DNA of 64,000 nt, taken from positions 1-64,000 of the forward strand of contig QNGE01002363.1 in NCBI GenBank assembly GCA_008508345.1. Reading direction: 5' to 3'. This stretch comes from Paragonimus westermani (Eukaryota; Platyhelminthes; Trematoda; Plagiorchiida; Troglotrematidae). The position numbers and the translations under genes are program-made. Each line of letters starts with the position of its first letter. Positions within the stretch are counted from its first letter, which is position 1. Shown here piece by piece: positions 9,859-19,508 of this stretch. The notes beneath the pieces are model-generated. The model ran no database searches. It worked only from the letters and a program-made list of their open reading frames with translations, and had not been told where the DNA came from.

Positions 9859-9918
9859 AGACTTCTGCAAATCAATGGTTGACTTCGTATCGATGCCTTT
9901 GTCCAATCCAATCCCTTT

Positions 9919-10913
9919 ACATCCTTAGTTTTTTCGTAGCATAATCCACTGCTGGTTCGTGATAATACTTTCTTCTCTTTAAGGATGAGGTCTTCACCCG
10001 GCGTTACTCTTGTTCTCAGGTGCGCCCAATTCCTCCTCTTCAGTACGCCGGAATTTATTTCGTATGACCGATAACCGCAGTGCCTCACCACCACTCCTTT
10101 TATCCATCGCCGTGGGTTTTCTGGAACGCACTGTACCCATACCTTATCGCCTACCCGCGGAACTGGTAGGTCGCGGGCTCCTTTGTCACGTTATCGCGTT
10201 TGGGTTAGCATTCGTCTCCTCAAATCATCGTGCTGTTCAGTTACGTTCAGCGATTGGGGTTTCAGTAGTTCTCCTATTATCGGCAAATGCGTGCGTGTTC
10301 TTCTCCCCAACATTCTTTGAGCGGAAATGTGGGACATAGTTTCGTTAAGAGTATTCCGTTTTTACAATAACATTAAATATGGATCGTTTCCAGATAATTG
10401 GGCCAGTTGCAGCAGTCGCTTTGCCGTTTTGACCGCCGCCTCGGCTTTACCATTTGACTGACTGTAGTACGGACTACTTGTACGGTGCTCGAATCCCCAC
10501 TTTTCAGCAAACGTTCTAAAATCCGCGCCGATGAACTGTGGTCCGTTGTCGGAGAAGATCTCAGGTATACCGTAGCGCGCAAATTGGGCTCGAAGTTTAT
10601 TAACGACCGCACTGAAAGTAGTGGAAGTTAGCCATTCTAACTCGTAGAAATCGCTGAAATGGTCTGTTGTCACCAAGTATTGCGTGTTGTTGAATGTAAA
10701 GATGTCCCTCGATAATATTTGCCAGAGTCTTTGAAGGATTTGACGCATCAACATCGTTTCCTTGGTTTGCTTTGAGTCAATAGCTTTACATGCATTACAG
10801 CTCTGTATATAGTCCCTTATGGAACTCAACATCTGAGGCCAATAGGAGAGCTCCTTTGCCCGCCGGATACAGCTATTCACTCCCGTATGTGCCAGGTGAA
10901 CGCGCTGTAACAT
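9919..10913 (-). pseudogene. Element C integrase with C-terminal domain
   Basis: Frame 10,362-10,913 (183 codons) starts MLQRVHLAHTG and covers the zinc-binding region (HLAHTG, then CNACKAID) and the whole catalytic core. Asp in LSRDIF, Asp in IFSDNGPQF and Glu in NGKAEAAVK are all present. The C-terminal chromatin/DNA-binding part follows in another frame, visible in 10,000-10,340 as a GDKVWVQ block, then WIKGVVVRHCGYRSYEIN, ending near 9,919. The catalytic triad is intact, but a frameshift or stop near 10,360 separates the C-terminal domain. This is the best preserved integrase core among the gypsy copies here. Confidence 0.85.
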
Positions 10914-11176
10914 CTTCCGTTGAAATATCTCCGGAATTGCGATTCTTTATCCCTTGAATATTAAGCCGTCTTCCTGGATAAATTGATCGCAATCACTGAA
11001 GAAAACTGCTAATTCATCGGGCAACTTTCTCTTGTCGTGTGGCCACCCGTTTCTAATTGTTTCAGCCGGACGTTTTTACCGTGATGTCTTGTGCCGTTGC
11101 TTCTCTTGAGTCGGTGATTAGTGCAGTTTCCGTCATAGTGTAATCCATAGCCGCAATAGTGTCGAAATGAAGCTCT

Positions 11177-12513
11177 TCACAGGAGGAACTTTCTTCGCAA
11201 GTTCTGGACAGTGTCAGCTATGTGCATCTGAATCTCCGGCTGATAGGTCAGTTCGACGTCATATTTTTGCATCCTGTTTAATATTCTCTGTAACCTTCGC
11301 GGTGTAGCAGATGACGGTTTCTTCACTACTGAAACCAGTGTTTTGTGGTCGGTGTGAACTATTGTTTTCCGACAGAACGTATAAGTGCTGAAACGTTCTA
11401 GGGCGAATATCACAGCCAGCATTTCCTTCTCAATTTGCGCATAGTTTCGCTCAGCAGACGAAAGACTCCAGCTTCGGTAGTCCACTGGTCTTCCGTTTTG
11501 TAATAATACCACACCCAGACCAGTTTCACTGCTATCACACTGAATGACCAGAGATAATGCTGGATTGTGGTAGTTCAATATATTGGCCTCGGTAATAACT
11601 CGTTTGATTTTATCGAACGCCGCCCGCTGTTCCTCCCCCTATTTCCATGGCACTTCTTTATGGGTCAACATGCGGATCGGATGCATCATATCGGGTAGGT
11701 TTGGAAGGAACCGGCTGAGATAATTGACCATACCATTAAGTCGTGATACTGCTTTCACACCTTCAGGAGCTGGCAATGTGACTATAGCATTATTTTCTCA
11801 GGGTCTACCTTGAGTCCGCTTGGCGTTAGCAAACGTCCGTGAAAAGTGACCTCTTTTTCTCGTGAAGCCACTTTGTTGCACTACAGGCAAATTCCTCGAT
11901 CGATATAGCGCTTCAAAAACTCCATCAGGTTTCTGTCAGGATCCTCCAAAGTTTTTCCAAAAATTAACACGTCATCTGCAACACAAGTGACTCATTTCAA
12001 TTTATCAAGTGCCTGGGTTAAACGTTTTTGGAAAATTTCGCTGAAAATCTCCATTCCAAAAGGCAAGCGCAACCAACGAAAACGTCCAGAGGGGGTTCCA
12101 AATGTGGTAAAGTTACTGGACTGCTTGTCAAGTTCTAATTGCCAAAACGCCGAGGACAGGTTTACCTTTGTGAAAAATTGGGCTTGATTCAATTCTGGCA
12201 GAATGTCATCGATGGTTGGTAGGCGGTAATATTCTCTTCGAAGTGCCTTATTCCATGGCTCGGTATCAACACACAACCGAATGTCACCCGACTTTTTTAA
12301 CGTTACAACAATCTGAGTGATCCAATCGGTCGGCTCCTCTACCGGAGCAATCACGTTAATTCGAACTAGTCGGTCCAATTCCGCTTTGCACCTATCTCGT
12401 ATGACCAACAGAAACCCCCGAACCGGTACGGCATCACTAACCACCGATAAACTAACGCGGCCTGGCATGTGACCGAGAGTCGAATCAAAAACACGAATAC
12501 TGGTCATGCACAT
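11177..12513 (-). pseudogene. Element C reverse transcriptase and RNase H, interrupted
   Basis: Frame 11,992-12,513 carries the RT fingers and palm (RLCVDTEPWNKAL, YRLPTIDDIL, FFTKVNLSSAFW, RLPFGMEIFSEIF). Motif A has Asn (KVNL) where catalytic Asp is expected. Just past LDKLK a TGA at about 11,991-11,993 interrupts the same frame, which then continues VTCVADDVLIFGKT with the VADD catalytic box. RNase H lies in 11,177-11,578 with its acidic residues in place (IQCDSSETGLG, QIEKEMLAV, VHTDHKTL). The segment 11,579-11,970 between them is the RT thumb/connection with further breaks. Confidence 0.88.
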
Positions 12514-13290
12514 TTAAATCGGCTAATTTGTGCAGAAATTCATCGTGATTAATGGTTATGAAACCCATCAACTGAATGGCATTAACATCTAAAATGGGCG
12601 TTGAATCCCGATCGACCACGAAAAAATCAAGCAGTGTCGCAACTCCGTTAACATTCGTCGCTGCACCATTGCACATTTTCAGCTGTGCATTTGATTCGCG
12701 TATGTTGGAGTCCTTGATGCAGTCTGATGATAGGACATTGACTGATTCACCGGAGTCCAGCTGGCATTTCCTTCTTGTATCTTCTATGAGCAGATCTGCG
12801 TAGATTCCTTTCTGTCCTTTCGATCTGTTGAGCCGGTTTATTACTTCGTCGACACGACTGACCGTAGGCGATCTACATTGTCTGGCGAAATAGTTCCTTT
12901 TCCGGCACTTTATGCACGTCTTTCCAAATGCTGGAGACTTTTCTTTCTGACGAATATGTCTTCCACCGCAAAACTGGCACGAAATCATCAAGAATCGTTG
13001 TTTGTCCCTGTCCATAGCGTTTAATACCAGGCCGTGGTCCGCGTTCAAAGATGTCATCCATTGTTCCGTTGCCTCTTCACTATTGCAGATGTCGATGCAC
13101 TGAGCTAGCGTCAACTTTGGGATGTTTAACAGTCACTTCGTCATAACGGAATTCTGAATACCGATGATCATTCTGCACCGGATGAGAGTTTCTCCTGTGC
13201 ACTTGCAGAAATTGCACGATTTTGCCATTTTCATCAAAACGGTAACATACTGATTTATCGTTTCTCAGGCCTGTTTATTCCACTTAAGAA
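12485..13290 (-). pseudogene. Element C gag zinc knuckles and DSG protease
   Basis: Frame 12,485-13,114 (209 codons) holds the end of gag (LAQCIDICNSEEATEQWM), two zinc knuckles and a retropepsin. Upstream, LNIPKL in the same frame extends gag to about 13,290. Knuckle 1 (CQFCGGRH, then SPAFGKTC) has Ser in place of a Cys. Knuckle 2 (CIKCRKRNYFARQC) has Tyr in place of the zinc-binding His. The protease keeps its active site, LDSGESVNVL. Gag would bind element RNA and the protease would mature the polyprotein. The reading frame is long, but both knuckles are damaged. Confidence 0.85.
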
Positions 13291-13300
13291 ACTGAAAGCG

Positions 13301-14153
13301 TCCAAACGTTTCGTTTTTTGTGCAAAACCATATTCATCCATTTTTCGAAAGTTAGATTTTCCAGAAGTTGTCTAACCCATCTCCGATTGCATATCGGAGC
13401 ATAGCCCGTTAATCCCGGAAGTCTAGTGGTTGTTCGAGCAACGCTTAGTCTTCTCGCAACATCTATCAATATGCTGGGTCCACGATGGTCGCGTCTGTAA
13501 GTAACGAGCGTCTATAAATTCTGAGCCCGTCGAGCAACCAATTTGGATCCAAAATGGAAGACGGTCGTATTGGCGAGTTTCTTTTTAATGAGGTGCTAAC
13601 GTTCAAAAACAATATGATAAACCAAATAGTGGAAGACAACAACAAACCTCGATATTGAATCCACCAAATATACAAATTCCGAGATTAACGGTTCACGTAA
13701 ATAAGACCGAATGCAACAGTCACGTAGTAGCGAAGCGGTCAAGCGAAAGTGAAAACAGGGTACATACAAACAAAGGTCCGGCAAACGAAAGTAAGGGAGA
13801 TAAACTACACAGAAACAAGTTTTACAGGTAACAGTATCAAGATTTAATAATACATCAAAATCCGCGTTCATAGGAGAAATGAGTTGTTACGCGCGTAACT
13901 TGAACGGTAGTGTCAGATTGTAAGTATAGCTCGTAATCGGTATAAGTAATTCCAACTGAAGGAGACGAATCAATGAGAAGGGAATAAATAGAGCAGGGAA
14001 CGTGGCCACCAACATTCTATCAACACAACAATCAATAAACACTTACGCAAGCAGCTACTTCAACACCGACCCCCCAAGCCAGCATGGTTTCCCATCACTC
14101 ATGTAGCTGCTGGTCGAGCGTGTATCGTGAACTGGTTCCCTTGCACCCGAGGT
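13301..14153. other. Remnant between element C and the BEL/Pao element
   Basis: No recognisable domain. Minus-strand frames (13,284-13,469, 13,466-13,675, 13,596-13,871) may be broken upstream gag of element C, and the right part may contain the 3' end or LTR of the BEL/Pao element. I could not delimit either. An AATAAA occurs on the plus strand near 13,983. Confidence 0.4.
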
Positions 14154-15545
14154 TTACTCGCTGATGACGTCACTACCCTCAGCTCCTTCGAGAAGACATG
14201 TGGATCTTATGTCTCTCCTGACCGTGCCGCTCTCTGTTCTCAAGTACACATCGCGGACGTGATTGTCGGCACCCTTCACTACTCCACTTACCACGGCTTT
14301 GGTCCAAACGCCTACGGGCCGAGGGCCTCCAGTGAGTAATACAAGATCACCAACATTCACATTTTGTCTAACCTTCGTCCACTTATGATACGCTTGGATG
14401 GAGGGTAAATACTCTCTGACCCAGCGTTTCCAAAACACGCTAGCCAGGTGTTAAGCCTGCTTCCACCCTTTCGTGTACCTTTCTAGCAATGTGATTTGTG
14501 CGCATGGCAGGCCAGGGTTTGGTTTTAGGAGCAACAGATCGTTTGGTCTTAGAATCGAGGGATTGTCCGGATCATCGTAGACTGGAACTAAAGATCTGTT
14601 ATTGAGAATTCTCTCGACCTCAATTAAATGAGTGTAGAGACTCTCGTCCGACAATACTTGCTCCCTTGTGACGGCCTGCATGACCCGCCGAACTGTGCGA
14701 ATCATGCGTTCCCATGTTCCACCCCAGTGGCTAGCAGCGGGAGGATTAAAGTGCCAGTCGATACCGCGGACCACCAAAGTCCGATGAATTTTGTCATGAT
14801 CTAGGCCAAGTAATTCCCCCTTCAGCTCTGATTCCGCGCCCACAATGTTGGAGCCGTTATCACTATACATGACTTCCGGCACACCCCGACGTCCAACGAA
14901 CCTCATTAGGGCCATTAAAACAGAGTCCTTTGACATCAATTGTGCTACTTCCAAGTGTATAGCTCTTGTCTTTAAACACGTGAAGAGACAGCCATATCTC
15001 TTAAAAACGCTCTTCCCAATTCGAACCTCGAGATGTCCAGAATAATCCACGCCACAGGCTGTGAACGAAGCACCACCAGGTGTTGTGCGATCAACATGAA
15101 ACGGGGCCATCACTTGTTGGCACGGTTTCGCTGTCAACACTTTACACTTCATACAATTCAACAGAACGCGGCGCACACTAGCCGTGCCCTTAACAATCCA
15201 AAACTTTCTTCGGATGGATGATAAGACGCGACTAGCCCCCATGTGACCTTTGATCTCGTGATAGTGTCTAATAATCATATCTGTAACTGTTCCGCTGAGA
15301 GGCATTGCCATTATTCTAGTACCGCTGGGCAGCCCGGTCGAAACCCTCCCGCCGAGACACAAAACATCATTTACAGCGACCGGCTTCAGTCTGGCTAGCG
15401 TACCCGGTCGGCCTTTGGAGTTTTCTGTACAGCCCTTAGCAAAGGCGCTTTGTTGATTCAGTCGGATGATGGATTCACGAGCTAGGTCCAATTCTAACTT
15501 ACGCAGAGGACCCAGCATAATGGAACACTGTCGACCGGCCTTCAT
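14154..15545 (-). pseudogene. BEL/Pao integrase and C-terminal domain
   Basis: Frame 14,451-15,545 (364 codons) is a nearly complete integrase region. The zinc-binding part has His96 and His101 (HYHEIKGH) with Cys131 and Cys134 (CMKC). The DDE core has Asp167 (CGVDYSG), Asp229 (YSDNGSN) and Glu279 (HWGGTWERM). The C-terminal domain common to BEL/Pao integrases follows in frame 14,154-14,438 (VREYLPSIQ, VNVGDLVLL). A stop or frameshift at 14,439-14,450 separates them. All catalytic residues are intact. The enzyme would insert element cDNA. Its N-terminal extension (MKAGRQCSIM) is the linker from RNase H. Confidence 0.92.
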
Positions 15546-15575
15546 GCAAATGAAATAAGTCTTGAAACGTATTAA

Positions 15576-16608
15576 TCACGATACCGCACGGAGTTGGGCG
15601 TACCAGCGACAGTAACGCGAAACAAGTTCCACATACCATTGCACGCTGCTAACACTGGCTACTACCAGCACCTTCTTTAATTCGAGTTCTTCAGCTTGAA
15701 TCGGCTTGAGCGGCTTGTCCGGTGGCCACGAATTCTCAGGTTCCCACAGAAAGGCTGGACCACTTAGCCACGTGTAAATTTCTTGAGATCCAGCATCATA
15801 AGTTCCCCGCAAAGCTGTCTGCCGGGTTTAACTCGGACGGAATGTGTCGCCATCTACAGTCCTGGGTGTAATCACGAATTAGTTGGACACGGTTGGCTAC
15901 AAAGGTGACAAAGCGACAAGAGGTGTTTCTCAAGTACTCCAACACGATGACGGAGTCTGTCCAAAGTGTGATGTTATCAAAGGTTAGCCTGGTTTCACTT
16001 ACTATAAATCTCATAAGTTTGGCCGTCAATACTGCGGCTGTAAGTTTCAATCTTGGGATAGACAAGTGCTTTAAATGTGCAACACGGGATTTTCCCATCA
16101 AAAAGCGGCAAAAAATGCTGCCATCTCCCAAGACGTCCCGGAGATAGCCGACGGCTCCATAACCCGTCTCGGAAGGGTCGGGAAACATATGCAACTCCGA
16201 ACGTGTCGGCGTCTCCTCATGTGGTCTGATACAACGCTGTACTGTAATTGAGTCTGTCGACGCTACACCCCGTGACCACCTTTCCCACTCACCTAGACAC
16301 CTTTCGTCTAGGGGTGTATCTCACCCGATATTTGCGCCGCATAAGCCCTAGAGCAATTTCCGACCAGGGAGAACAAGCGGACCAATTAACCCTAATGGGT
16401 CGTATACCGACGCGATACAGGCTAACAAGCCTCTCCGAGTAAATGGCTTCTTTGGCAATCATACGCGAAACACGAAACAGTCTTCCGATACGCGCCACTG
16501 GACTCCAAGGGCCATCTGGTGACTGCGATCACCTAGGTCCAGTGCGGCTGACACAGATGCTCTTTCGTTCGGTTGTATATCCGAGAGCGCCTCTGCTATG
16601 TTAGACTT
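15576..16608 (-). pseudogene. BEL/Pao RNase H and RT connection
   Basis: Frame 15,796-16,194 is the RNase H-like domain: FPDPSETGYGAVGY, then FLMGKSRVAHLKHLSIPRL, LWTDSVIVLEYL and ANRVQLIRDY. The residue after PRL is Lys (PRLKLTAAV) where the family has the catalytic Glu, so the nuclease is probably dead. Frame 15,576-15,812 continues toward the integrase (WLSGPAFLW). Between 16,289 and 16,498 the RT connection is seen in a different frame from the longest open one (IASVYDPLGLIGPLVLPG), followed by a TAG. Two or more frame changes occur here. Confidence 0.85.
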
Positions 16609-17460
16609 TCACTTTACTAGTGTAAACCCACCCAAGTGAAGCATTTTGCGCAAATCAGACGCCGCACATCTGGCATCTTCAAGCGTATCCACTGATACCA
16701 AGCAGTCATCGAGGTAAAAATTCTCAAACACAATTTGGCTAGCCAGCTTACTAAATCGATGCCCATTATCAAGTGCAGTCTTCCTGAGTGCATATGACGC
16801 GCAGAAGGAAGAAGTAGCCCCGAAAGGATGGACCGTAATCTCATACGTGTCCGGTGAGCCAGACATTGGTTCATTACTCCACCAAAGAAAGCTCAGTGCC
16901 CACCGGTCCCTTTCAGGTATCTTCACCTGCGAAAACATTTCCTCTATGTCTGAGGACAAGGCTATCAAACCCTTTCGGAACCGTAAGAACACACCCACTA
17001 GATTGTTCGTAAGGACTGGCCCGTGCAGCAGCACTTTGATCAAAGAGGTGTCCTTGTATTTAGCTGCGCAATCGAATACTATTCGCACCTTCCCGGGTTT
17101 ATTTGGACTCAACACCGAGTGATGAGGCAAGTACCACCGGCGAACAGTCTTATCCTCGCCGGTGTCAAATCTAGATAAGTAACCTCTGGCCAAGTGTGCC
17201 TTGATAATTTCGCTATATTTACGTGCCAGTTCAGCAGCGTGGGAAAGTCTCCTTGCTAACAAATTCAGACGTTTCTGAGCCACCCACCGGTTATCTGGGA
17301 GGCTTACATTGTCAAACCGCCACGGCAAGCCAGTCTCATACCTACCGTCCTTCAACGTAACTATGGACTCTACAATACGCTCAGCTCGTTAATCATCACA
17401 TGAATGAACCACCTCTTCGGAAAGTCCGCTCTCGACAACCCTAGGTCGAACATACGCTAT
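16609..17460 (-). pseudogene. BEL/Pao reverse transcriptase
   Basis: Frame 16,609-17,355 (248 codons) is a BEL/Pao reverse transcriptase. Seen in order: MKDGRYETGLPW, RWYLPHHSVLSPNKPGKVR, VFDCAAKYKDTSL, the motif A region LSSDIEEMFSQVKI with its Asp, and the catalytic box NFYLDDCLVS. Motifs A and C are intact. It would copy the element RNA. Upstream to about 17,460 the frame is broken. Downstream it ends at a stop close to 16,609 and the polymerase continues in another frame. Confidence 0.92.
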
Positions 17461-17485
17461 ACCAATCGTGCTAGCTCAGCACCCT

Positions 17486-18091
17486 TTAAGCAATAAACTT
17501 CAGCCTTGCTGTTTGCTGAGAGCGACATGGACCTCGCAAGGTCCAGCCCAAGATGGTTTTTACAGCGTATGGTTGACGCCTGCTTCCTGCCCGCTTATCT
17601 ATTACTAAATGTGCTTCAGGCACGTCGCAACCTATTAATATCCCGACTTTACCTTCCCTCAACAAGGTGATGGGCAGACCAGCCAAGTGGGGCCACCGGT
17701 GAACGTCATCCTGCGATATGGTTTCAACCCATTTAACCGGAAAACCCTTAACAGTAAAGGCCTTGTCGATCTTGACCCTACTTCCATCGTCTAAAGATTC
17801 AACTTCCAAACTCAGATCCTGGCATTTGATAGTAGTGGTCCTATTCAATGTACGAATGCTAAGCGTTCGTTTACATGCTGGCAACCCTAGTCACCCGGCT
17901 AAGGACTCATCCATTAGTGTGGTATCGGACCCGTTATCTAGAAGGGCATATTTTTCGACCGTCCCGACTGCCCCAATTAATCTGACAGGCACGAAACCTA
18001 GACGAACACCTCTCCTATGCCAAGAGGTGGCACCACAGCTTGACTCCTTCACTTTGACCTCAGTTCCCGAGGGCGCCGGGTCCGCGTGCAT
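17486..18091 (-). pseudogene. BEL/Pao aspartic protease
   Basis: Frame 17,891-18,091 contains the active-site loop YALLDNGSDTTLMDESLAG, the Asp-x-Gly-Ser form usual in BEL/Pao elements. Frame 17,486-17,884 continues with the protease body and the linker to RT (TVKGFPVKWVETISQDDV, then GKVGILIGCDVPEAH and TILGWTLRGP). A single in-frame or near-frame break at 17,885-17,890 separates them. The active site is intact, and the protease would cleave the polyprotein. Confidence 0.85.
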
Positions 18092-18110
18092 CAGGGTCTG
18101 ATGTCGCCCT

Positions 18111-18380
18111 CTACATAGAGGCCAAGAACACTAAACACGGACCCCGCAATACTTGGCTGTGTGGTTCGGCAGTAGACAAACAAAGCATCATTGACACTTT
18201 TTTTAGAACTTCGCGTCTCCCTACTACTGACATGCTATCAAATCGCCGGCATGTCGGCAACTCATGATCGTCACCACATACTGCGCACTGGTGTGGCTTG
18301 TTTACCAATCCGACGACGGTTGGCACACGCGGCATCCGTTGAGAGTCCTCGCGGAATCGCACGGTTTCAGTTTCACTGAT
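18111..18380 (-). pseudogene. BEL/Pao gag, C-terminal zinc-knuckle region
   Basis: Frame 18,111-18,362 includes knuckle 1, CAVCGDDHELPTC, a perfect C-x2-C-x3-H-x4-C. After GRREVLKK the frame shifts. In the neighbouring frame a second complete knuckle is present, CFVCLLPNHTAKYC (C-x2-C-x4-H-x4-C), at about 18,130-18,175. Both knuckles are thus chemically intact but out of frame with each other. The rest of gag lies beyond the assembly gap. Confidence 0.85.
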
Positions 18381-18381
18381 N
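18381..18381. other. Assembly gap (single N)
   Basis: An undetermined base joins the interior of BEL/Pao gag to the first base of the block duplicated from 7353. Sequence to its left (BEL/Pao) and right (element B flank) need not be neighbours in the genome. Confidence 0.9.
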
Positions 18382-18549
18382 AGTTTAATAAAACTAAATG
18401 GGGTCGGTTAGGTAGTGGGAAAAAGTGTTGGGTTAGTGGGAAAAACGGGGAAAGCAAACGATGGGAACAAATTTTCTCAGTTCGTGGATCAACAAATTTA
18501 CAGTCACATTTGAATATAGATTAAAATAGTGGAAATAGTAGCGGCTTAT
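18382..18549. repeat. Duplicated flank of element B
   Basis: 168 bp identical or nearly so to 7353-7520. It lies outside the LTR and has no coding content. It contains GGGAAAAA-rich repeats (GTTAGTGGGAAAAA). Confidence 0.85.
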
Positions 18550-18856
18550 TGCGCAGTAACCAGTGTGTGGAAACTTCCTCGCAAAGTTTTACTCCAGGTT
18601 CGGTAAGTTACCCAGTGACAATGATTCTGAAGACAACAAACAGCGCTGTACTGTATATATTGCCACGACCGAAGAAAAGGTAAGTGTACATCCAGCAAGC
18701 GTCCTGCGTACAGCGCGTGGGACGGAAAAGGTGAGGAATTCCCAATTGGCGGAAACAGAGCATATAATTAGGTCGAACAAACATGCTTCAACAGTAAATA
18801 TCAAATTTTATAGCAAAATACCAAGAAAAATGGAACCATTCTAAAAGATCGCTACA
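18550..18856 (-). repeat. 3' LTR of element B
   Basis: 307 bp, TG start and CA end on the minus strand, partner of 23,929-24,235. Differences cluster in the outer 50 bases at each end. Confidence 0.85.
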
Positions 18857-19508
18857 GAGCTTCCTTTCAGTAGGCCATTCTCATAAACAAGGGCCTTCGT
18901 TACAATGATGGGGGTAGCAAAATTTACCGTTAGTTGCTAGCTGAATGTCCAGCAAGTAAAAAGCACAGGAGAATAACAACCGGGACAGTCCGTAAGATGG
19001 TCGGTCGTGGAATAACGGTGCGCTGTTTAGGCCCGTTATTTGAGTTCAGCCTTCAGTATATATCTACCACAGCGGGCTACCCAACCCTGGCAGACTCGCA
19101 AGTGAGAAAAAATTGGAGAGGTAGGTTTACCCACTGGTGAACGGTAATATGCCGCAGTGGTCTCTCCACTGCACCAACTACAGGTAATCTAAAGCCAAAC
19201 GAACTGTGAAGTGCTTATGCCAGGTAGGAAAAAGCACCGTTTGCCATTAATGTGCTTTTGGAGAACTGGTATCCTTGCATTTGTTGACCAATGTTCTGCG
19301 CTGATTTCTTTAGGATAACCTTGAAAAGGACTCGAAAAATTGTTTGTGTATACAGAGAAAACATAGTATCAAATATCAGAGACAAGACAGATGTTACAAA
19401 CGAGCATTTTAGATGTAGGAATCATTAACGTACTCAGCAAATATTACAAGCCTTCGCACTCTTTTGCCCTGTTTTTCGTGCAATGGAGGAGAAGGTTAAG
19501 GGCACACG

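Larger units (their letters stand above)
7353..9918 (-). mobile_element. Truncated copy of element B plus its flank, carrying a non-LTR insertion
   Basis: Bases 7353-9632 match 18,382-20,661 without indels and with about five substitutions noticed. The match covers 168 bp of flank outside the LTR, the 3' LTR and the integrase end of element B. It resumes at 9869-9918 after a 226-bp insertion, then stops abruptly where element C begins. Shared flank means this is a copy of one genomic locus, not a second independent insertion of the element. Confidence 0.88.
9919..13300 (-). mobile_element. Element C: Ty3/gypsy retrotransposon of a second lineage, no LTRs found
   Basis: Minus-strand gag zinc-knuckle region, protease, RT, RNase H and integrase in that order. 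The integrase motifs (IFSDNGPQF, GKAEAAVKTAKRL) and protease style differ clearly from elements A and B and resemble the group usually annotated as K02A2.6-like in invertebrates. Its downstream end abuts the element B fragment at about 9919 and no LTR pair was found, so it is truncated on at least that side. Confidence 0.82.
14154..18380 (-). mobile_element. BEL/Pao LTR retrotransposon, truncated at assembly gap
   Basis: Minus-strand gag zinc-knuckle region, protease, RT, RNase H, integrase and C-terminal domain in BEL/Pao order, with typical motifs in each. The sequence is cut at the N at 18,381 inside gag, so the 5' LTR is absent. No 3' LTR could be defined on the left. Most domains are in long frames with only a few frameshifts, so it is younger or better preserved than element B. 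Confidence 0.9.

Noticed and set aside
9919..13300. Element C as an insertion nested within the first copy of element B
   Set aside because: The rest of element B does not resume to the right of element C, so this is a breakpoint, not a nested insertion.
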